Virus record (IMG/VR): IMGVR_UViG_3300020213_000503
Coordinates: 1-37,832 of that record
DNA from: a virus
Reading direction: 5' to 3' (one strand)
DNA length: 37,832 nt
Numbering within the stretch: position 1 is the stretch's first letter; every line of letters starts with the position of its first letter. Position numbers and translations under genes: made by a program. The notes under the pieces were generated by a model. The model ran no database searches and was not told the DNA's origin. It saw nothing but the letters and a program-made list of their open reading frames with translations. Below, one piece after another: positions 8,118 to 15,137 of the stretch.

Positions 8118-8912
8118 ATGAAAAAAGTATTTGTTCTTACACAATTTGGGAAACCTCACGAGTGGACACAGAAATATTTTGAGAATATTAAGCGCTTGGG
8201 TCAATACGGTTGGTATTGGAAGATCTTTACTCCAAACAAATTTGAGAACGTTCCTTCAAACGTTGAAATAATCCCTATGACAATTGAGGAGTTTAATACG
8301 CTTATCGAAAAGAAAGTAGGCGTAAATCCTATGAATTTCATTACTGAAAAGGGTGTACCGGATAAAGCGGTAAGTGATTTTTACGTTGCAACCGGCGTTA
8401 TCTTCGAAGATTACCTTAAGGGTTATGATTTTTGGGGAATAACTAATTGGGACGTAGTTTTTGGTAGGCTTGATAATTATCTTCCGGATGAAATGCTTTC
8501 TGAGCTTGATGTATTTTCTGATGATGTAGGTATTATTAATGGAGTTTTCAGCCTGTTTAGAAATATTCCTAAAGTTAATAATCTTTTTAGAGAAATTCCG
8601 GGCATTGAAAATATGCTTACAGAACATAAACTTTTTGGAATAGATGAGTATTATTTAATTGATCCGTTAAAAAAGGCGGCAAAGAATGAAGCGCTTACCT
8701 ATATACATCCTCAATATTATCATCTTCACAGCTACGATAGGCTTGCACATCACGTTCCGGTCCCACAGCTTGAAATGCAACCGGACGGATCTTTGTGGGA
8801 GAAGTTTTGGGATGTTGCGCCGCCAATTGGTTATATTAATTTTCCAAAAGGGTATATTGCAAAAGAGATTATGTATTTTCATTTCAGTTATACTAAAAAG
8901 TGGCCTTTATGA
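8118..8912 (+). CDS. DUF6625-like putative glycosyltransferase
   Basis: 264 residues. The sequence follows the DUF6625 pattern found in capsule and LPS loci: EIIPMTIEEFNTLI, then AVSDFYVATGVIFEDYLKGYDFWG and NWDVVFGRLDNYLPDEML, and VFSLFRNIPKVNNLF. In relatives the FWG is followed by a D-x-D metal site; here that stretch reads FWGITNWDVVFG, so the first acidic residue seems replaced by Asn. The Shine-Dalgarno AGGAAAG lies just upstream of the ATG. Its stop overlaps the next start by 4 bp. It probably modifies a surface sugar. Confidence 0.65.
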   Translation: MKKVFVLTQFGKPHEWTQKYFENIKRLGQYGWYWKIFTPNKFENVPSNVEIIPMTIEEFNTLIEKKVGVNPMNFITEKGVPDKAVSDFYVATGVIFEDYLKGYDFWGITNWDVVFGRLDNYLPDEMLSELDVFSDDVGIINGVFSLFRNIPKVNNLFREIPGIENMLTEHKLFGIDEYYLIDPLKKAAKNEALTYIHPQYYHLHSYDRLAHHVPVPQLEMQPDGSLWEKFWDVAPPIGYINFPKGYIAKEIMYFHFSYTKKWPL

Positions 8913-9622
8913 AAGTAGCAATCATAGGAAAAAATGGGTTTATAGGATCAGCTCTTGCGAGAGCTTTTATTGCGCGTGGTTATGAAGTAACTTCTTTTCC
9001 TACTCCGGATATTAAGATCTTATTTCATTTTGGATCCCCGGTTCATCCGCCGTTTGAGCAAAATCCGGATTATCATATGCAGGAAATTCTTTCAAGCTTT
9101 ATGTATTTACTTCCTTATTGCCGTGATAACAATATTAAATTCGTTTATCCTTCAAGCGCGCTTGTATATGAGAAAGATACAATGTTTGCAAAGTCTAAAA
9201 AGATAATGGAGATGTATGCTTCTTGTTATCCGGATACTTTAGGGCTTAGGATTTTTCCGGTTTATGGTCCGGGGGAAAATAGAACCGCGATTGCTCAATG
9301 GTGTGAAGCAATGAAAAAAGGCGAGCAGCCTGTTATTTATGGGGATGGTACTCAAGAGCGTGATTTTATTTTTATTGGAGATGTTGTTACCCAAACAATA
9401 CAGCTTCTATCAGATAAAAAAACAGGGGTACATGATGTAGGGGCCGGCAATCCGGTGGCCTTTAACGCGATCGTAGAGGCAATCAACAGGGCGCTTGGAA
9501 CAAGTATCAAGCCAAAATACATAGATCAGCCTCAAGGATACTCAAAAGGAATTGTTTGTCAAAATCCCGGAAAGATTGATTTTTCCATAGAGGAAGGCGT
9601 TAGGAGGATGTTAAATGTTTGA
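8909..9622 (+). CDS. NAD-dependent epimerase/dehydratase-like protein (extended SDR)
   Basis: 237 residues from the ATG in the ATGA overlap (an upstream in-frame ATG at 8900 lies inside the previous gene). GKNGFIG (residues 7-13) is the dinucleotide-binding motif. FVYPSSALVYEKD carries the usual serine region, then RIFPVYGPGE and DFIFIGDVV follow as in sugar-nucleotide epimerases. The usual YxxxK pair appears as FAKSK (about residues 93-97), with Phe in place of the catalytic Tyr. The protein is shorter than the typical ~310 residues. Activity may be altered or lost. Confidence 0.75.
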   Translation: MKVAIIGKNGFIGSALARAFIARGYEVTSFPTPDIKILFHFGSPVHPPFEQNPDYHMQEILSSFMYLLPYCRDNNIKFVYPSSALVYEKDTMFAKSKKIMEMYASCYPDTLGLRIFPVYGPGENRTAIAQWCEAMKKGEQPVIYGDGTQERDFIFIGDVVTQTIQLLSDKKTGVHDVGAGNPVAFNAIVEAINRALGTSIKPKYIDQPQGYSKGIVCQNPGKIDFSIEEGVRRMLNV

Positions 9623-10160
9623 TTTTGAAAAAGAATATTGGAATGGTAGATATAAAAACGGAAATAATTCCGGATACGGTTCTTACGGTGAGCAATTAAT
9701 TAAGAAAATAGACTGGTTATCTTCTCTTGATATTAATTCAATTTCAGAAATTGGTTGCGGTGATATGAATTTTGCTCAAGCATTACTTAGACGTTATCCA
9801 AAAGCTTCTTACAATGGGCAGGATATTTCAGAATTTATCATTGAAGAAAACAGGAAGAAGTTTCCCGGTCTTAATTTTGTAAACAAAGTAGATAATTTGC
9901 CGGTTGCAGATCTTCTATTATGCGTTGATGTTCTTTTCCATATTATTCAGGATTCAGACGTTGAAGCGGTCTTAAAACAGATTGAGGCTAAATGGAGTAA
10001 CTATCTTGCGATTACTGCATACGAAAGAGATGAGGAGATGGGAGGCCATGTTAGGATACGTAAATTTGACTACAAGAGGTTCGGAGAACCGATTATAAGG
10101 CAAGTTGTGGAGGAAGATGGGGATTTGTATTTCTACCTCTTTAAAAAGGATTTGATTTAA
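9615..10160 (+). CDS. Class I SAM-dependent methyltransferase
   Basis: 181 residues. Motif I is SEIGCGDMNFAQALL (about 43-57), followed by the acidic strand end YNGQDISEFIIEENRKKF and motif IV-like LLLCVDVLFHI. The compact Rossmann domain lacks an obvious added target domain. It overlaps the SDR gene by 8 bp and closes the cassette's coupled series. O-methylation of a sugar is the natural guess from context, but the substrate is not visible in sequence. Confidence 0.8.
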   Translation: MFDFEKEYWNGRYKNGNNSGYGSYGEQLIKKIDWLSSLDINSISEIGCGDMNFAQALLRRYPKASYNGQDISEFIIEENRKKFPGLNFVNKVDNLPVADLLLCVDVLFHIIQDSDVEAVLKQIEAKWSNYLAITAYERDEEMGGHVRIRKFDYKRFGEPIIRQVVEEDGDLYFYLFKKDLI

Positions 10161-10180
10161 TATCAGTTATATGACATAAT
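10152..10180 (+). promoter_or_regulatory. Extended -10 promoter for the HNH gene
   Basis: TGACATAAT (hexamer 10175-10180) with TTGATT (10152-10157) 17 bp upstream. The ATG at 10187 begins 6 nt after the hexamer, so transcription is expected to start at or next to the start codon (leaderless mRNA). Confidence 0.6.
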
Positions 10181-10186
10181 TATATT

Positions 10187-10576
10187 ATGTCAGGAACTTT
10201 GATAGGAGCAAGGAAACATTGGTCTGAAGGATTACTAGAAAGATTTAATAAAAGGATTAATAAAACTGATTATTGTTGGATCTGGATAGGAAAATCTACT
10301 ACGGGAAAATCGCATGGAGAGTATGGTACTTTTTGGGATGGAAACAGGATTGTTCTGGCTCATCGTTTTAGTTTAGAGCAATCACTAGGTAGGGAACTTA
10401 AAAAAGGCATGAAAGTATTGCATCATTGCGATAATTCAATATGTGTGCGACCGGATCATCTTTACGAAGGAACTCAGGGGGATAATATGAAAGATGCTTA
10501 TAAAAGAAATAGGAGAAGTGGAAAAGAACAAAACAAAATGCTTATGAAAGCTCGTTTTGATAAACTTGGTTATTAA
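10187..10576 (+). CDS. HNH endonuclease (homing-type)
   Basis: 129 residues. The core is VLHHCDNSICVRPDHLYEGT (about residues 83-102), with the two His residues, Asn and His of the HNH beta-beta-alpha metal fold, followed by DNMKDAYKRNRRSG. The N-terminal TDYCWIWIGKSTTGKSHGEYG is typical of phage HNH homing enzymes. It has its own promoter and splits the methyltransferase from the next transferase gene. I see no flanking intron, so it is likely a free-standing selfish gene. CCGG occurs only once in it. Confidence 0.85.
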   Translation: MSGTLIGARKHWSEGLLERFNKRINKTDYCWIWIGKSTTGKSHGEYGTFWDGNRIVLAHRFSLEQSLGRELKKGMKVLHHCDNSICVRPDHLYEGTQGDNMKDAYKRNRRSGKEQNKMLMKARFDKLGY

Positions 10577-10578
10577 CT

Positions 10579-11139
10579 ATGATTGATTTAAAACAAGTAT
10601 CAGCTTGCCTAATTACTAAAAATTCGATATACCCTCCTGAAGTCTTAAGGCATACTTCAAGTTTTCCTTTCGGAGAGATATTAGTTCTTACAAATTGCGA
10701 TTCTCCGTATAGGAAGTATGAGTTATTTTTAAAAGCGAAGTATGATCTACTCTATTACAGTGACGATGATGCAATTTGCCCGATACCACAAATAAGGCAA
10801 CTTTCACATCCGGATAAAATAAATATAGCCATGAAGCCAGGACATTTTGAAGCTTACAAAGATCACAAAATGACAATGGGTCTAGGGTGGGGATCTATTT
10901 TTAATAAATCAGTTTTACAATCTTTGAAAAAATATACAGATGTTTACGGAGAAGATGATGTTTTCAAGCGTGAAACTGAGAGAATTTTAACTGCTTTAAA
11001 TTATCCTATTCAGAATCGTTTATCTTTAAATATTGTAGATTTACCCTCAGCAATGGCTCCGGATAGACTTTGGCGGCAACCGGGACACAATGAATCTGCA
11101 TTATTAGCAGAGGAAAGATGTAATTCTTTAGTGCTATAA
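10579..11139 (+). CDS. Putative glycosyltransferase, GT-A-like
   Basis: 186 residues. VSACLITKNSIYPPEVL and GEILVLTNCDSPYRKY resemble the first strands of a GT-A fold. LLYYSDDDAICP carries an acidic DDD likely to bind metal. GWGSIFNKSVL and YGEDDVFKRETERIL later in the chain fit an acceptor region. It is shorter than most GT2 enzymes. It begins 2 nt after the HNH gene stop, so it probably shares that promoter, and it contains the next promoter in its last codons. Confidence 0.65.
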   Translation: MIDLKQVSACLITKNSIYPPEVLRHTSSFPFGEILVLTNCDSPYRKYELFLKAKYDLLYYSDDDAICPIPQIRQLSHPDKINIAMKPGHFEAYKDHKMTMGLGWGSIFNKSVLQSLKKYTDVYGEDDVFKRETERILTALNYPIQNRLSLNIVDLPSAMAPDRLWRQPGHNESALLAEERCNSLVL

Positions 11140-11140
11140 T
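11132..11140 (+). promoter_or_regulatory. Extended -10 promoter for the tail-protein gene
   Basis: TGCTATAAT, identical to the boxes at 2646, 15049 and 36342, lies in the last codons and stop of the upstream gene. The ATG at 11147 is 6 nt after the hexamer, predicting a leaderless message. No recognisable -35 box. Confidence 0.7.
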
Positions 11141-11146
11141 GAATTT

Positions 11147-12619
11147 ATGCCTCGCAAAAATACAACAGAGGGATTAATACCAATAGGGAATTTTAATTTT
11201 GGTGGACTTGCAGATTCTAAATTCTCCGGTATTAAAAACTCGCTATATAAATTAATAGGATGGGATCTTCATTCTATCCCCGGACTTCTCCGCGTTGCGC
11301 AAAAAATGACTGCAGAAACAACCGGCGCGGAACCTACGGAGCTTTGTAAAGAAAGAATAGCCTGCTCGAATGGTATTCAATATTGGTTTTCGGCAACAAC
11401 CGGAAAAGTTTGGCAGAATAAAGCCGGTACATGGTCCCTGGTTGCAACATTAACAGCCGGGGCCGGAGGCGTTGCAATTCTTGGAGCTGCAGAATATCAA
11501 GGCTTTCTTTATATTGCTACAGAATCAAGAGTTCATAGAATTGCCGTATCTCTTGCTGATGGTGCCTCAGCATGGACCACAAATCTTGTTCTTAATTGGG
11601 CAACTTTCGGCATTACAAATGCTTCTTATCATCCAATGTTTGAAACACCCGGGCAAGTTCTTTATATTGGAGATGGAAACCGGGTTGCACAAATTGATGC
11701 TGGTGTATTTTCTGCAAATGCCCTGGATATTAAAACCCCTCTTATTATTAAATCCTTAGGTGGGTTTGGTACGGATCTTTTAATAGGAACAATTATTGAC
11801 GGGACCGTAAGTCCGGTTAATATTATCCGTTGGAATACCTGGAATACCGATACTTTTCAAAGTGATGATCCGATTCCCGAGGTAAGCGTTAATTCATTCT
11901 TACCGGGGGATAATATAACTTTTGCTCAATGCGGATATGCCGGCAGAATTTATGTTTATAACGGTGAAAAATGGGAATTATATAAAACAATTCCCGGCGA
12001 TTATTCTCCAACTGCCACAGCTGAGGTTTATCATTCCTCAGTTGCAAATCTTGGGGGCGATATTTATTTCGGTGTTTCAAACATTACCGGCAATCCTTGC
12101 GATCAGGGAGTATATAGGCTTGGCCGTTATTCAAAAGACTATCCATACATCTTAGATCTTCCCTATCCAATTTCCGAAAGATCCGGAAGTGACTTTGTTT
12201 TGACAGGTTTAAATATTGGTGGAATTCTTTTTGTAGGAAGTGTTTTGTATGCTTCTTGGAAGAATAACGCAGCGGCCGGAACTTATGGCGTTGATAAAGT
12301 TGACTATACTACAAAGCTAAACGGTGCTTATTGGGAAACCCGGGTAATGATTGTAGAGCGCGAAAAGTTTGCTAATTTTGCAATGGCAGTTGTTGCTTAT
12401 TTTTCTTTACCGGCAAGTTGCGATATTGATATGTATTTAGATCGCAATCATGCAGGAATGAGCGCAACGGCTTTAAATACGGTTCCGGATACTGATAGAA
12501 ATATCTTTCAATCCGTTGATGAAGGTATTGAATTCTCTACGCTGCGATTAAAAGTTAAGGCTACAACAAGCGTTAATACCGGTCCGGAAATTGAATCTGC
12601 CGGCATATTTACCAGATAA
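11147..12619 (+). CDS. Tail protein, beta-propeller-like (nozzle or stabilisation type)
   Basis: 490 residues with a beta-rich, repeat-like layout. The N-terminus is IPIGNFNFGGLADSKFSG followed by LYKLIGWDLHSIPGLLRV, a pattern common in short-tailed phage proteins that close or extend the tail. Blades are suggested by repeated units such as FLYIATESRVHRI, VLYIGDGNRVAQID, RIYVYNGEKWELY and LFVGSVLYASWKN. No enzyme motif. It follows a strong leaderless-type promoter and leads a run of fibre genes. Similar proteins sit where P22 gp10 or T7 gp12 do, but homology cannot be shown by eye. Confidence 0.55.
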   Translation: MPRKNTTEGLIPIGNFNFGGLADSKFSGIKNSLYKLIGWDLHSIPGLLRVAQKMTAETTGAEPTELCKERIACSNGIQYWFSATTGKVWQNKAGTWSLVATLTAGAGGVAILGAAEYQGFLYIATESRVHRIAVSLADGASAWTTNLVLNWATFGITNASYHPMFETPGQVLYIGDGNRVAQIDAGVFSANALDIKTPLIIKSLGGFGTDLLIGTIIDGTVSPVNIIRWNTWNTDTFQSDDPIPEVSVNSFLPGDNITFAQCGYAGRIYVYNGEKWELYKTIPGDYSPTATAEVYHSSVANLGGDIYFGVSNITGNPCDQGVYRLGRYSKDYPYILDLPYPISERSGSDFVLTGLNIGGILFVGSVLYASWKNNAAAGTYGVDKVDYTTKLNGAYWETRVMIVEREKFANFAMAVVAYFSLPASCDIDMYLDRNHAGMSATALNTVPDTDRNIFQSVDEGIEFSTLRLKVKATTSVNTGPEIESAGIFTR

Positions 12620-12623
12620 AGCT

Positions 12624-13016
12624 ATGAGTAATATTATTGAAGCCTTTAACGATATAGACAGCATACCCTTACTTCCTACAACGGGAATGGTTGCAGGCCA
12701 ATCACAATTGAACAACGTTAGGACCTTGCAAATTGGTAACGGGGTTCAGGCTTTTCATGGGGATCAAAGTGGGATTTGGCTTGGAGCTGAAAGGTTTGTA
12801 GATGCCCCTTTTAGTGTAGATATGTTAGGAAACGTTATTGCATCAAGTGGAACCTTCGGACAATATTTAACAAAAGCCGGTACTGCTCAAGCTTTTTCAG
12901 GATCTATAAATGTTGGGGTAGGTAATGTAAAAATAGATGGCGCAAATAAAAGAATACTTATTAATGATGGAACAAATGACCGGATTTTAATAGGATTCCA
13001 GAGTGCAGGGTTCTAG
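12624..13016 (+). CDS. Small tail-fibre-like protein
   Basis: 130 residues from ATG 12624; an upstream in-frame ATG at 12591 lies inside the preceding gene. The C-terminal half (PFSVDMLGNVIASSGTFG, then VGVGNVKIDGANKRILINDG) has the short Gly/Asn-turn beta repeats seen in central tail-fibre and tip proteins. There is no clear Shine-Dalgarno site, so coupling to the upstream stop is likely. Confidence 0.6.
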   Translation: MSNIIEAFNDIDSIPLLPTTGMVAGQSQLNNVRTLQIGNGVQAFHGDQSGIWLGAERFVDAPFSVDMLGNVIASSGTFGQYLTKAGTAQAFSGSINVGVGNVKIDGANKRILINDGTNDRILIGFQSAGF

Positions 13017-13040
13017 CAATCTGGTGGTTTTTAATATGAT

Positions 13041-13352
13041 ATGGCTGATTATGGAATTAAAATTTCAAAAGACGGGTTTGATGTATTAGCAGTTCCTACG
13101 GAAGCTACTAAAAAGAATTATATTATTCTTGATACAACCGCGGCGCATAAAGTTTTTTATAAAGGTTACGTAACGGCCGGAAGCTATACTCACGACTTAG
13201 TATACAAACCTATGTTTTTTGTTTTTCAAGTTGACAGTACGTCCTCTCCTACTTTCTTTAAACCTTACCGGCAAGCAAGATCTTCAACAACGCAGATCTT
13301 AAATATTCCGAATCCTTCTTACATTATTATTTTTTATGAAGGGTTAGCTTAA
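13041..13352 (+). CDS. DYGIKI-family virion protein 1 of 3
   Basis: 103 residues, starting MADYGIKISKDGFDVLAVPT. This N-terminal signature is shared with the two following genes and with small tail-tip proteins of diverse phages. The middle contains SYTHDLVYKPMFFVFQ, aligned with LGYKPMFYLLS and LGFFPVVLAFV in the paralogues. It is likely a small beta-sandwich displayed on the tail. It is the shortest of the three. Confidence 0.65.
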   Translation: MADYGIKISKDGFDVLAVPTEATKKNYIILDTTAAHKVFYKGYVTAGSYTHDLVYKPMFFVFQVDSTSSPTFFKPYRQARSSTTQILNIPNPSYIIIFYEGLA

Positions 13353-13353
13353 T

Positions 13354-13770
13354 ATGGCAGACTATGGAATTAAAATATCATTGCCGGGAAAAGATGTTTT
13401 ATCAGTAGGATTAAAAGATCTTATTTTCCATTCAAAATATCCGATGCTTAAGATTAAAGCTTCCGGATCCGGATCACTATCTTTTACAGACGGGGGCGCA
13501 GGCTTTGATGTTTTACTCTTAACTCACAGTCTTGGTTACAAACCAATGTTTTATTTACTCAGTACGTATTATGATTCTTTTTCTAATGCAATGGTTACAA
13601 GCTATGAAAGAATGCCATTCCGGGCAAGATCTGCAGGCGGAGTAATTCAATTAAATTATTTTCCCTCAGTAAGTACAACTGAATTTAGATATTCCGGATC
13701 AACTATGGGAGGCGATGGCGCTTCACATACGATAAACTATTATTGGTTCTTATATTACGAACCTGAATAG
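13354..13770 (+). CDS. DYGIKI-family virion protein 2 of 3
   Basis: 138 residues, starting MADYGIKISLPGKDVLSV 1 nt after the preceding stop. Shared motifs are LIFHSKYPMLKI (compare FVFWSKYQSLPL in copy 3), THSLGYKPMFYLLS and a final INYYWFLYYEPE. Tandem position and shared ends show that the trio arose by duplication and diverged strongly in the middle, as expected for variable receptor-contact proteins. Confidence 0.68.
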   Translation: MADYGIKISLPGKDVLSVGLKDLIFHSKYPMLKIKASGSGSLSFTDGGAGFDVLLLTHSLGYKPMFYLLSTYYDSFSNAMVTSYERMPFRARSAGGVIQLNYFPSVSTTEFRYSGSTMGGDGASHTINYYWFLYYEPE

Positions 13771-13774
13771 GAAT

Positions 13775-13792
13775 TTGTATAGTACGATACAA
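13775..13792 (+). promoter_or_regulatory. Near-perfect 18-bp palindrome upstream of DYGIKI gene 3
   Basis: TTGTATAGTACGATACAA reads as its own reverse complement except for one pair in the centre. It sits 4-21 nt after the stop of gene 2 and ends 8 nt before the ATG of gene 3. Too short and A/T-capped for a terminator; could be a protein-binding site or chance. Confidence 0.35.
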
Positions 13793-13800
13793 AAATAATT

Positions 13801-14244
13801 ATGGGAGATTACGGAATAAAAATAGCAAAGCCGACAAAAGATATAAGTTCATCAACACTTGATGATTTTGTGTTTTGGAGTAAATATCAATCACTTCCCT
13901 TGCTTTATAAGGTAACTACAGATATTACAGTCAATTCCGGAGGTTGTGCCGGTACTCATGTTTATACTCACAGTTTAGGATTTTTTCCTGTAGTCTTAGC
14001 GTTTGTCAATACAATATCCGGGGGCCGGCAGGCAATTCCTTTTATTCTTACTTCTCCCGGAAATAAATTTAATTGTGATGGAGATAATCTTTCAGAAGAT
14101 TTTGGGATGAAAATTAAAGCAAACACGGTTGAAATTATATATGATATTACTTGCATTATTCCTATGACTGGCAGTAGATGTATTGATGTTACAAAAGTTT
14201 ATAGCGTTGATCTTTATTTCTTTATGTTCGAATTAGGAAGTTAA
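13801..14244 (+). CDS. DYGIKI-family virion protein 3 of 3
   Basis: 147 residues, starting MGDYGIKIAKPTKDISSS. It shares FVFWSKYQSLPLLYKV, THSLGFFPVVLAFVN and a C-terminal VDLYFFMFEL with the second copy. It contains four Cys (GGCAGTH, FNCDGDN, DITCIIP, SRCIDV) not present in the other copies. The only gap in the trio is before this gene, where the palindrome lies. Confidence 0.66.
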   Translation: MGDYGIKIAKPTKDISSSTLDDFVFWSKYQSLPLLYKVTTDITVNSGGCAGTHVYTHSLGFFPVVLAFVNTISGGRQAIPFILTSPGNKFNCDGDNLSEDFGMKIKANTVEIIYDITCIIPMTGSRCIDVTKVYSVDLYFFMFELGS

Positions 14245-14245
14245 T

Positions 14246-14413
14246 GTGATAAATCAAATAATACAGGTTAAAATGGACGAAGTTGAGAGGGATCTGTTAA
14301 AATTAAGAAAAGCTCCACAAGATCCGGAAGGAAGGCGAAAGGTTGTTAAGGAAGTAGTCGGGGATGCGGAAATATATTTAACAAAGCTTTTAGTTTTCTT
14401 AAGAAGTTTATGA
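14246..14413 (+). CDS. Small charged protein (55 aa), GTG start
   Basis: Too short for most gene callers. GTG at 14246 follows AGGAAG by 5 nt, a better site than the internal ATG at 14273. The product contains VERDLLKLRKAPQDPEGRR and a C-terminal helix AEIYLTKLLVFLRSL. It ends in an ATGA overlap with the next gene, which supports real translation. No family is recognised. Confidence 0.6.
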   Translation: MINQIIQVKMDEVERDLLKLRKAPQDPEGRRKVVKEVVGDAEIYLTKLLVFLRSL

Positions 14414-15048
14414 GAATTATTTATAACAAAACTACCAATAAAGTAACCGGCATAATTGCAGAGCGCGTTACAGATTTTATTCCTCCTACTTTTTCCGGTG
14501 AAGATTCTACACATATTGATATAAGTTATAACAACAATGGCCTCAAAAGAAGTAGTCTTGCCCGGGTACTTGAGAAAGAAGGGGTTAATTTAATCGGAAA
14601 AATAATTCATATTGACGGTAAAAAAGTTTGGTTTGAAGAAGCCGGAGAAAAACAATATCAAGAAACTGTAATGGTTAATATTAATAATCCTAAGCTTCAT
14701 AAAGACGTTGAAATTTATTCTAAGAAAGGCCGCGATAAAGGTGCTACCGTTGAGATTGAGGATATTACAAGTGTTATCATGGTAAAAATTAAAGATAAAG
14801 ATCGGGTAGTTGGCGTTATTCGGCTTCAAAAGCGTGGTTGCTGCACATACGTTTATCAAGAAGGAAATGTTATTGACCGGGATTTTTATCCTCACTATGT
14901 AGGCTTTGAATCTATTATTAAATATTTAAAAGGGAAAGTTAAGTGGCTAGATATGGGCGGATTACTTTCAAAAGGAAAAGATGATGATCTAAATAAATTC
15001 AAAAAAAAGTGGGGAGAAACAAAACTTATAGAAGTAACTTGGCAATAG
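14410..15048 (+). CDS. Unknown protein with FemAB/GNAT-like C-terminal segment
   Basis: 212 residues. The first ~110 residues are beta-rich and unfamiliar (HIDISYNNNGLKR, IIHIDGKKVWFEE). The last ~60 (YVGFESIIKYLKGKVKWLDM, then GGLLSKGKDDDLNKFKKKWG) match the ending of FemAB and related GNAT-fold aminoacyl/acyl transferases, where a WLDLGGI strand is followed by a FKxxFG motif. A complete two-lobed FemAB fold would not fit, so this is a half-domain or a distant relative. It may attach a residue to a surface polymer. The last gene before the third leader element. Confidence 0.45.
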   Translation: MRIIYNKTTNKVTGIIAERVTDFIPPTFSGEDSTHIDISYNNNGLKRSSLARVLEKEGVNLIGKIIHIDGKKVWFEEAGEKQYQETVMVNINNPKLHKDVEIYSKKGRDKGATVEIEDITSVIMVKIKDKDRVVGVIRLQKRGCCTYVYQEGNVIDRDFYPHYVGFESIIKYLKGKVKWLDMGGLLSKGKDDDLNKFKKKWGETKLIEVTWQ

Positions 15049-15057
15049 TGCTATAAT
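15049..15057 (+). promoter_or_regulatory. Extended -10 promoter of the internal virion operon
   Basis: TGCTATAAT; the TG begins 1 nt after the upstream stop codon. No clear -35. Predicted start near 15064. Confidence 0.7.
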
Positions 15058-15079
15058 TAATTTGTAACTAAGCGTTAAA

Positions 15080-15090
15080 CGGAAAAACCG
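15080..15090 (+). promoter_or_regulatory. 5' mini-hairpin, AAAAA loop (copy C)
   Basis: CGG-AAAAA-CCG, identical in sequence to copies D (5941) and E (34413), directly followed by a terminator stem as in copies A and B. Confidence 0.6.
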
Positions 15091-15126
15091 AGCGCATTCT
15101 TGCAGTAGCAAGGGTGTGCTTTTTTT
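15091..15126 (+). terminator. Intrinsic terminator in the third leader
   Basis: A 13-bp uninterrupted stem (15091-15103 with 15108-15120, including G-T pairs) closes a 4-nt loop and ends in seven T residues (15120-15126). It is 11 nt before the ATG at 15138 and downstream of the promoter at 15049, the strongest of the leader terminators. Confidence 0.85.
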
Positions 15127-15137
15127 GTAAATAAAAT

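Noticed and set aside
10187-10576. Group I intron hosting the HNH gene
   Set aside because: The flanking genes are complete and different and have their own starts, and no intron core is visible.
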